From positions 1 through 23,382 of the IMG/VR virus record IMGVR_UViG_3300006916_000402: DNA of 23,382 bases; one strand, given 5' to 3'. This document shows, one piece after another, positions 1-4,706 of the stretch (positions are counted from its first letter, which is position 1; every line of letters begins with the position of its first letter). Both the position numbers and the translations under genes were made by a program. This DNA comes from a virus. The notes below the pieces were generated by a model that worked only from the letters and a program-made list of their open reading frames with translations, ran no database searches and had not been told where the DNA came from.

Positions 1-168
1 ATACAGGTCTCCGGGCACGACGCCTATCTGCTATTAGGTATCGCAACACACATGAATTTCGCCGGCATTGGGTTGGCCCAGCAGGGAGCGCCCAACGAGC
101 GATTCATACATCTGGACGACGCAGAGCATGAGCATGTACAGCCCCGACCGTGGGTCTGGACGTATTAA
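1..168 (+). CDS. M15-family peptidase, probable endolysin (3' end only)
   Basis: The reading frame enters from the left edge and stops with TAA at 166-168, leaving the last 55 residues. The segment contains GIATHMNFAGIG, then RFIHLDD, and ends in RPRPWVWTY. This is the usual ending of phage M15A-type D-Ala-D-Ala carboxypeptidase/endopeptidases (compare the FTGIG...FIHLD...RPRPW-W-Y pattern); the His in HLD belongs to the zinc-binding motif in this family. Family members cleave peptidoglycan cross-bridges or stem peptides, so the likely role is host lysis. The N-terminal part and the other zinc ligands lie outside the window, so activity cannot be judged. The end of the gene overlaps the next reading frame by about 40 bases. 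The family call rests on recognised motifs, not on a search. Confidence 0.8.
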   Translation: MQVSGHDAYLLLGIATHMNFAGIGLAQQGAPNERFIHLDDAEHEHVQPRPWVWTY

Positions 169-364
169 CGGACCCGATTACGTAACAGAGTTAGAGCAGG
201 AGCGCGACCGGCTGCAGGCAGAAGTCGTGCGGCTGCATCAGGCGTTGGACGCGGTGGACGTGAAGGTGGACGCGATACCGTTACGCGGCGTGTTGACACA
301 GCTGGGGGAGACGCCGGCGTATATCATATCTGTGGGTGACTATAAACGACTGGGTGGCGAATAA
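128..364 (+). CDS. small hypothetical protein with coiled coil (spanin-like position, no membrane segment)
   Basis: This 78-residue protein starts at ATG 128 inside the end of the M15 peptidase gene (a second ATG at 134 is equally possible) and stops with TAA at 362-364. Residues from about 18 to 48 form a heptad-like helix (VTELEQERDRLQAEVVRL) that should be a short coiled coil. The C-terminus (TPAYIISVGDYKRLGGE) is mixed. I see no signal peptide, lipobox or membrane segment, so although it follows a lysis gene it does not look like an Rz/Rz1 spanin or a holin. The frame is open back to 68, but a start there would overlap the peptidase by 100 bases. No strong ribosome-binding site is seen, so coupling to the upstream gene is likely. 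Function unknown. Confidence 0.6.
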   Translation: MSMYSPDRGSGRINGPDYVTELEQERDRLQAEVVRLHQALDAVDVKVDAIPLRGVLTQLGETPAYIISVGDYKRLGGE

Positions 365-537
365 TGGCAAAAAAAAAGACAAAACCGGTATGGGAGCGCA
401 AGAATCCCAAAAAAAAGAGCAAACCACTGTCAAAAGCACAAAAGGCCAGTGCAAAGCGAAGAGCTGCCGCTGCAGGACGGCCCTACCCGAATCTTGTTGA
501 TAACATGGCCGCGAGCAGAAAGAAAACGCGCACATAA
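364..537 (+). CDS. very basic 57-residue protein
   Basis: The start codon overlaps the previous stop (TAATG at 362-366) and the gene ends with TAA at 535-537. The protein is extremely rich in Lys, Arg and Ala, beginning MAKKKTKPVWERKNPKKKSK, and carries the stretch AGRPYPNLVDNM near residues 37-48. I remember similar KPLSxxQKAxAKxRAxxAGRPYPNLVDN endings in small proteins of aquatic phages, but cannot name the family. The charge suggests nucleic-acid or capsid-interior binding; that is inference only. It is too short for most length cut-offs, yet the TAATG overlap, the composition and the good ribosome-binding site of the next gene immediately after it all support a real gene. The A9 run at 369-377 and A8 run at 409-416 encode the lysine clusters. 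Confidence 0.7.
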   Translation: MAKKKTKPVWERKNPKKKSKPLSKAQKASAKRRAAAAGRPYPNLVDNMAASRKKTRT

Positions 538-541
538 GGAG
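536..541 (+). promoter_or_regulatory. ribosome-binding site (AAGGAG) for the 546 gene
   Basis: AAGGAG lies four bases before the ATG at 546 and overlaps the preceding stop codon. It is the best Shine-Dalgarno sequence in the first 8 kb and fixes the start of the next gene. Confidence 0.7.
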
Positions 542-545
542 CGAT

Positions 546-800
546 ATGTTGGGCATAGAGGTAACTGAGCACGAATCCCGCCGGCACGAGGCAGCAGCTA
601 CGCTGGTCCAATCGTTGCGGGATGACATCATGAACGGAAAAATACAGATGCACGGCAGCAAATGCCGAGCTGCGGTCGTCAAACTGCCGGGATTGCAGGA
701 AGAAGTATACATAGACATACCGTGGCCCGTTACTAAAGCAGAGCGCGAGCATATGCGGCGTATGGCCCAGAATCCCGTAGTCGTGGAGATAGATGGTTAG
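546..800 (+). CDS. hypothetical 84-residue protein
   Basis: The gene runs from ATG 546 to TAG 798-800, preceded by AAGGAG. The N-terminal half (residues 5-32) is a charged amphipathic helix with ESRRHEAAATLVQSLRDDI. The second half has alternating hydrophobics (RAAVVKLPGLQEEVYIDIPW) that suggest a small beta region, and the protein ends VVVEIDG. No membrane segment, Cys motif or helix-turn-helix is evident. It sits three bases upstream of the small terminase, so it is probably co-transcribed with the packaging genes. I do not recognise the family. Confidence 0.65.
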   Translation: MLGIEVTEHESRRHEAAATLVQSLRDDIMNGKIQMHGSKCRAAVVKLPGLQEEVYIDIPWPVTKAEREHMRRMAQNPVVVEIDG

Positions 801-803
801 ACA

Positions 804-1229
804 ATGCCAAAAAGAGATAAACATAGCCGCACTTTTACCAAAAAGCAGTTGACCGATCTGATCCGCAAACACGACGGAAACCTGACGGCAATCGCTCGGG
901 AGGCTGACTGCGTGCGTCAGACGGTCTACTCCAGCATAGAGCGGTATGGACTCGGTGAAGTGGTCGACGAGGTCAGGGAGACGCTGGTAGACGTGGCAGA
1001 GCAGAGCCTGCATGAGCTGGTCCGGGAACGTCACCCTTCGGCCATTTTCTTCTATCTAAAAACACAAGGCAAGCGGCGCGGCTACGTGGAGCGCAGCGAG
1101 CAGACGGGCGTGGACGGTGGCCCGATACGAATGCAGATGGATAGGCCACCGCGCGCGGCTACAGTCGAGGAGTGGGTTGGGTATAAGAATCGCATAGCAG
1201 ACGCAGTCGATGACAGTTGGGCAGACTAA
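804..1229 (+). CDS. terS: terminase small subunit (DNA-recognition subunit)
   Basis: This 141-residue protein lies directly upstream of, and overlaps by 20 bases, the large terminase gene, the classical place for the small subunit. Residues about 26-48 (NLTAIAREADCVRQTVYSSI) form a convincing helix-turn-helix, as in small terminases that bind the packaging site. A helical middle (VVDEVRETLVDVAEQSLHELV, about 52-72) would serve ring oligomerisation. It is followed by SAIFFYLKTQGKRRGYVER, a pattern common in small terminases of this type. The C-terminus is likely the segment that contacts the large subunit. The start ATG at 804 follows the previous stop by three bases with only a weak ribosome-binding site. 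The role is inferred from fold pattern and position. Confidence 0.85.
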   Translation: MPKRDKHSRTFTKKQLTDLIRKHDGNLTAIAREADCVRQTVYSSIERYGLGEVVDEVRETLVDVAEQSLHELVRERHPSAIFFYLKTQGKRRGYVERSEQTGVDGGPIRMQMDRPPRAATVEEWVGYKNRIADAVDDSWAD

Positions 1230-2595
1230 GTTTGTCTGGTCCCCGCAGGTGGGGCCACAGGCGATGGCGATCATGTCAGGTGAGGCCATAGACGAGCTGT
1301 TCTATGGTGGCGCAGCCGGCGGGGGGAAGTCCGATTTCTTACTGGCTGATGCTGTGCAGGACGTCGATCAGGGCAGCGACTGGATAGGCATCATTTTTCG
1401 CCGGCATACGACGGACATGGACGAGCTGATCCACCGGTCAATGGAGATTTACGGCCCGATGGGAGGCGAGTATAAGGTCGGCATTCGGACGTGGAGGTTC
1501 CCGGGTGGAGCAGAGATCAGGCTGAGGCACATGGATACTGACGCGGACTTTATGAAGTATATGGGCCACAGCTACGCGTTCATCGGCTGGGATGAGCTGC
1601 CGACGTGGGACAGCTTGCGACCCTATCAGATGATGAAGTCGCGCCTGCGCGGGCCGGCACAGCATAAGCGAATACGGGCTACAGGCAACCCCGGCGGCAG
1701 GTGTCACGGTGAGGTCAAAAGATACTTCGCTATCGACAAATACCCAGACGGCTACGTGCCGCTACTCGACAAAGAGTCTAAAATGGTGCGCTGCTTCATC
1801 CCAGCGCGCGTGCAGGACAACCGTGCACTGCTTGACGCTGACCCAGACTACCCGAACAGGTTGATGGGTATGGGCGATCCTGAGCTGACGGCAGCGTATC
1901 TGGATGGCAACTGGGACGTTAGCCTCGGCGCTATGTTTTCTGCTATGCGCAACGATCTGCTGGTCGACCCATTTGAAGTGCCAGAAAACTGGCCGTTGTT
2001 CATGGCAATGGACTACGGGGAGAATAATCCTACGGCTGCGGTCTTGCTGGCTGTAGACTACGACGATGACGTGTGGGTGGTCAGTAGCTACTACTCGTCG
2101 GGAGCAGGAGCGGAGCACGCTCAGGGCATCGGAGCAATGATAGACGAGTGCAGGTACACGTCCATCGGCGGCGCGTATGGCCGGCAACCACGGTTGCTCT
2201 TAGCGCCCGGGGATATGTGGACAAGGCGTGCTCCGGGAGACGTATCGCAAGCACGTGCACCGGTCGACACGTTCCGGGACCACGGGCTGACGCTGTCGAA
2301 GGCGAACATGGACCGTGTCAATGGATGGCGGAACATAGCTAATTTGCTATACGCTGGCCGGCTAAAGTTTTTCCGTGGATCGACCGAGCGTGTAGTCGAC
2401 AGCTTGCTGAGTCTGCAGCGCGAATCGCGCAACCCAGAGGACGCAAGCAGCGGCGACGACCACGGGGCCGACGCGCTGCGCTACGGAATAAACCACGTCT
2501 ACAAGGCGCGCAAAGTCGAGGATAGACCACTCAACGATGGTGGCCGGCTGATAGACCAGCTCGCCGACGATTTGATAGAGAGCAGATACGGATGA
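1210..2595 (+). CDS. terL: terminase large subunit (packaging ATPase and nuclease)
   Basis: The 461-residue protein has all the landmarks of a large terminase. The Walker A loop is GGAAGGGKS at residues 33-41. Walker B is YAFIGWDE at 122-129, with D128 and catalytic E129. The coupling motif is ATGNPGG at 157-163. The C-terminal RNase H-like nuclease has acidic residues at D268 (in FMAMDYG), D335 (in LLLAPGD) and D417/D421 (in SGDDHGADALRYG). The ATPase drives DNA into the prohead through the portal and the nuclease cuts the concatemer. The length is normal for the compact class. The ATG at 1210 overlaps the end of terS and the stop overlaps the portal start (ATGA), so the three proteins are probably translationally coupled. 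No motif is missing. Confidence 0.97.
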   Translation: MTVGQTKFVWSPQVGPQAMAIMSGEAIDELFYGGAAGGGKSDFLLADAVQDVDQGSDWIGIIFRRHTTDMDELIHRSMEIYGPMGGEYKVGIRTWRFPGGAEIRLRHMDTDADFMKYMGHSYAFIGWDELPTWDSLRPYQMMKSRLRGPAQHKRIRATGNPGGRCHGEVKRYFAIDKYPDGYVPLLDKESKMVRCFIPARVQDNRALLDADPDYPNRLMGMGDPELTAAYLDGNWDVSLGAMFSAMRNDLLVDPFEVPENWPLFMAMDYGENNPTAAVLLAVDYDDDVWVVSSYYSSGAGAEHAQGIGAMIDECRYTSIGGAYGRQPRLLLAPGDMWTRRAPGDVSQARAPVDTFRDHGLTLSKANMDRVNGWRNIANLLYAGRLKFFRGSTERVVDSLLSLQRESRNPEDASSGDDHGADALRYGINHVYKARKVEDRPLNDGGRLIDQLADDLIESRYG

Positions 2596-4706
2596 ATAAG
2601 TACGAGATATCGTGGTATAAAGCAGAAGGAGAAATGCTGGACTCGTTGTATCGGGACCGGCAGGAGAGCTGGCAAAAGCTTTACGATTCATACGAGCTTA
2701 AGTTCGACGAGAAGATACGCGACCTGCGCGCTGAAGACGTCGTGAAGGTCAGCCGGTTTTACCCCATTGTCCGACAGATACTGGGTAGCATTGCCCACAA
2801 CTACCCGGTCATGTCGTTCAATGTAGAAGACGAGGTCAACGCCGACGTAGCGCCCATTCTGGAGCGCGCTGCCGGCAGCTATATGGAGATCACGTCGCTG
2901 AAGAGCCACGTCCATCAGGCCATATTCGACGCGCTCTTCTGTGGCGTTGGCTGGATTCGACTTGACTACAACCCACCCGGGGACGACTTCATTGCCCCCT
3001 ACACGACCAACGACGACTTCGCAGAGGATATGGTGGTCTGCCAGCGCGTTGCCCCCGGTTACGTGCATCTGGACCCCACGGGTAGCCCGCACCGACTGGG
3101 TGACAAGCGATACATCCGCGAGAAGTTTTGGACCCCGATGCAATATTTGCTCGACGACCCGCGCATTCAAAACAAAAAGCAAATCAAGCCGACCCAGTTG
3201 TCACGCGAAGACGAGGTAGGCTACGGCGAGGTGATGGGCGAACGCTACGACGGCCCAGAGCAGGAGGCCCTGCGCGAGTCAATCAGCAACGGCGACTTTG
3301 TGTTGGTGGAGCGGTGGCACAACCGCATGGAACGCCGCGAGGTGATGTTCGTGCCGGGCGTCGACCAGCCTATACTGGACGTCCCGCACCCATTCCGCAA
3401 GATGACGTTCCCGCAGGTAACAGACCTGCTGGGCCAGCCCGTATTCGACATAGACGACGTGACTGGTGAGCCGACAGAGCCCGTGCTGAATTTGCAAGGT
3501 GGTGAGGAGTCGTCCGGGTGGCTGGTGGAGCAGGGCTTTCCGTTTGTCGCTATCAAGTTCGATTTGGCGCAGGAGAGCTTCTACCCGCTGGGACATCTCA
3601 AATATTTAGAAGACATACAAAACAGCATCATTGAGCAGGTCAGCCGCGTATCAGACCTACTTAAGCGCACGTCGCGCATGACTGCGATACGTAACAGCGA
3701 GCTGGAAAGCAACCCAGAGATCGGCGACGTAATGCGCACTGGACGCGACGGCGAGTTTGTGGGCGTCGAGGATCTCAACAACATACGCGAGCTTAACTGG
3801 GGCAACGTCCCGGTCGACGTGTATAACTTCTCCAGCATGATGATGGGTATGGAGCGCGAGATCGCCGCACTTGCGCCACCGCAGGCCGGCCAGTCGGAGA
3901 CGGCAACGGAAGCGGCTGTCGTCGCTGCCGCTGCGCAGGTCAACGGCAACTGGATGGAGGCAGCGGTAAATACTTTCTACGAGACTATCGTGCGCAATGC
4001 GTTTCAAATCATGGGCGATCCGAGGTATACGCCAGAGTCGTTCGTTGAAAACATAGCACCAAACGGGGAGCAGCGAGTCGTGCGCGCACTGAGGACGTCA
4101 GACTTTTTATATACGTATCGCATAGAAACAAAAACGGGCTCAACGCAGCCACTATACGAGCAGCTTGAGCGCGACCGCACGATGGCGTTTGTAGCGTGGG
4201 CAGGCAACCGTCCAAACTACGACCAGCTTGAGGTAGACAAGCTCGCCGCCATTGCGCATGGCGTGCAGGACGTGGAGCGCGTGCTGCAGGATCAGGACAA
4301 CGTGGAGGCGCAGAGGGCGGCACAATACGAAAACGACCGCGTAATGACGGGCGAGCAGATAGAGGTGCTACCACAGCAAGACCACGCAGCGCATCTGGGC
4401 GTGCACTCACTATTCAGAGAGCATCCGACCTTTATACAACTCAACCAACAAGCGCAGGCCACGGACCTGACTGGCAACCCTGCCAACCCGCAAGCGGCAC
4501 AGTTCATCGCACAGATCGAACAAGCTATGGGCCAGCACATGCAGCAGCACGAGCAGGCAGCGCAGAATTCCCAGCAGGGAGAAACCGCGCCCAGCGCGCC
4601 GGCAGGAGCAGCGCAGGCTGCGCAAAACCAGCCTGATTTAATCTCGCAAGTGCAGTCCAATGCACAGCGTACATCCGACGTAATTTCCGCACAGACGCAG
4701 GGTTGA
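2592..4706 (+). CDS. portal protein (P22-like head-tail connector ring)
   Basis: The 704-residue protein starts at the ATGA overlap with terL. Its size is close to P22 gp1 (725 residues), far longer than the 400-500 residues of siphovirus portals. The N-terminus (WQKLYDSYELKFDEKIRDLR, then FYPIVRQILGSIAHNYP) and the later GYVHLDP and KYLEDIQNSIIEQVSRVSDLLKRTS segments match what I know of P22-like portals of aquatic podoviruses. The long stem helices precede a Gln/Ala-rich disordered tail from about residue 615, which would lie in the barrel or crown region. It forms a dodecameric ring through which DNA enters and leaves. Position right after terL and before scaffold and capsid supports the call. 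Confidence 0.95.
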   Translation: MNKYEISWYKAEGEMLDSLYRDRQESWQKLYDSYELKFDEKIRDLRAEDVVKVSRFYPIVRQILGSIAHNYPVMSFNVEDEVNADVAPILERAAGSYMEITSLKSHVHQAIFDALFCGVGWIRLDYNPPGDDFIAPYTTNDDFAEDMVVCQRVAPGYVHLDPTGSPHRLGDKRYIREKFWTPMQYLLDDPRIQNKKQIKPTQLSREDEVGYGEVMGERYDGPEQEALRESISNGDFVLVERWHNRMERREVMFVPGVDQPILDVPHPFRKMTFPQVTDLLGQPVFDIDDVTGEPTEPVLNLQGGEESSGWLVEQGFPFVAIKFDLAQESFYPLGHLKYLEDIQNSIIEQVSRVSDLLKRTSRMTAIRNSELESNPEIGDVMRTGRDGEFVGVEDLNNIRELNWGNVPVDVYNFSSMMMGMEREIAALAPPQAGQSETATEAAVVAAAAQVNGNWMEAAVNTFYETIVRNAFQIMGDPRYTPESFVENIAPNGEQRVVRALRTSDFLYTYRIETKTGSTQPLYEQLERDRTMAFVAWAGNRPNYDQLEVDKLAAIAHGVQDVERVLQDQDNVEAQRAAQYENDRVMTGEQIEVLPQQDHAAHLGVHSLFREHPTFIQLNQQAQATDLTGNPANPQAAQFIAQIEQAMGQHMQQHEQAAQNSQQGETAPSAPAGAAQAAQNQPDLISQVQSNAQRTSDVISAQTQG

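Noticed and set aside
369-416. A9 and A8 runs as programmed frameshift sites at the start of the basic protein
   Set aside because: They encode lysine clusters of a Lys-rich protein. A shift so early would leave almost nothing common between products, and no stimulating structure is apparent.
483-1034. 183-residue open frame on the minus strand across the small early genes
   Set aside because: It runs antisense through three well-supported + strand genes, has no ribosome-binding site, and its composition (many Cys, His, Leu) looks like a shadow frame.
4703-4705. TTG as start of the 997-aa protein
   Set aside because: ATG follows immediately at 4706 and makes the TGATG overlap seen elsewhere in this phage in the TAATG form. 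There is no reason to prefer TTG.
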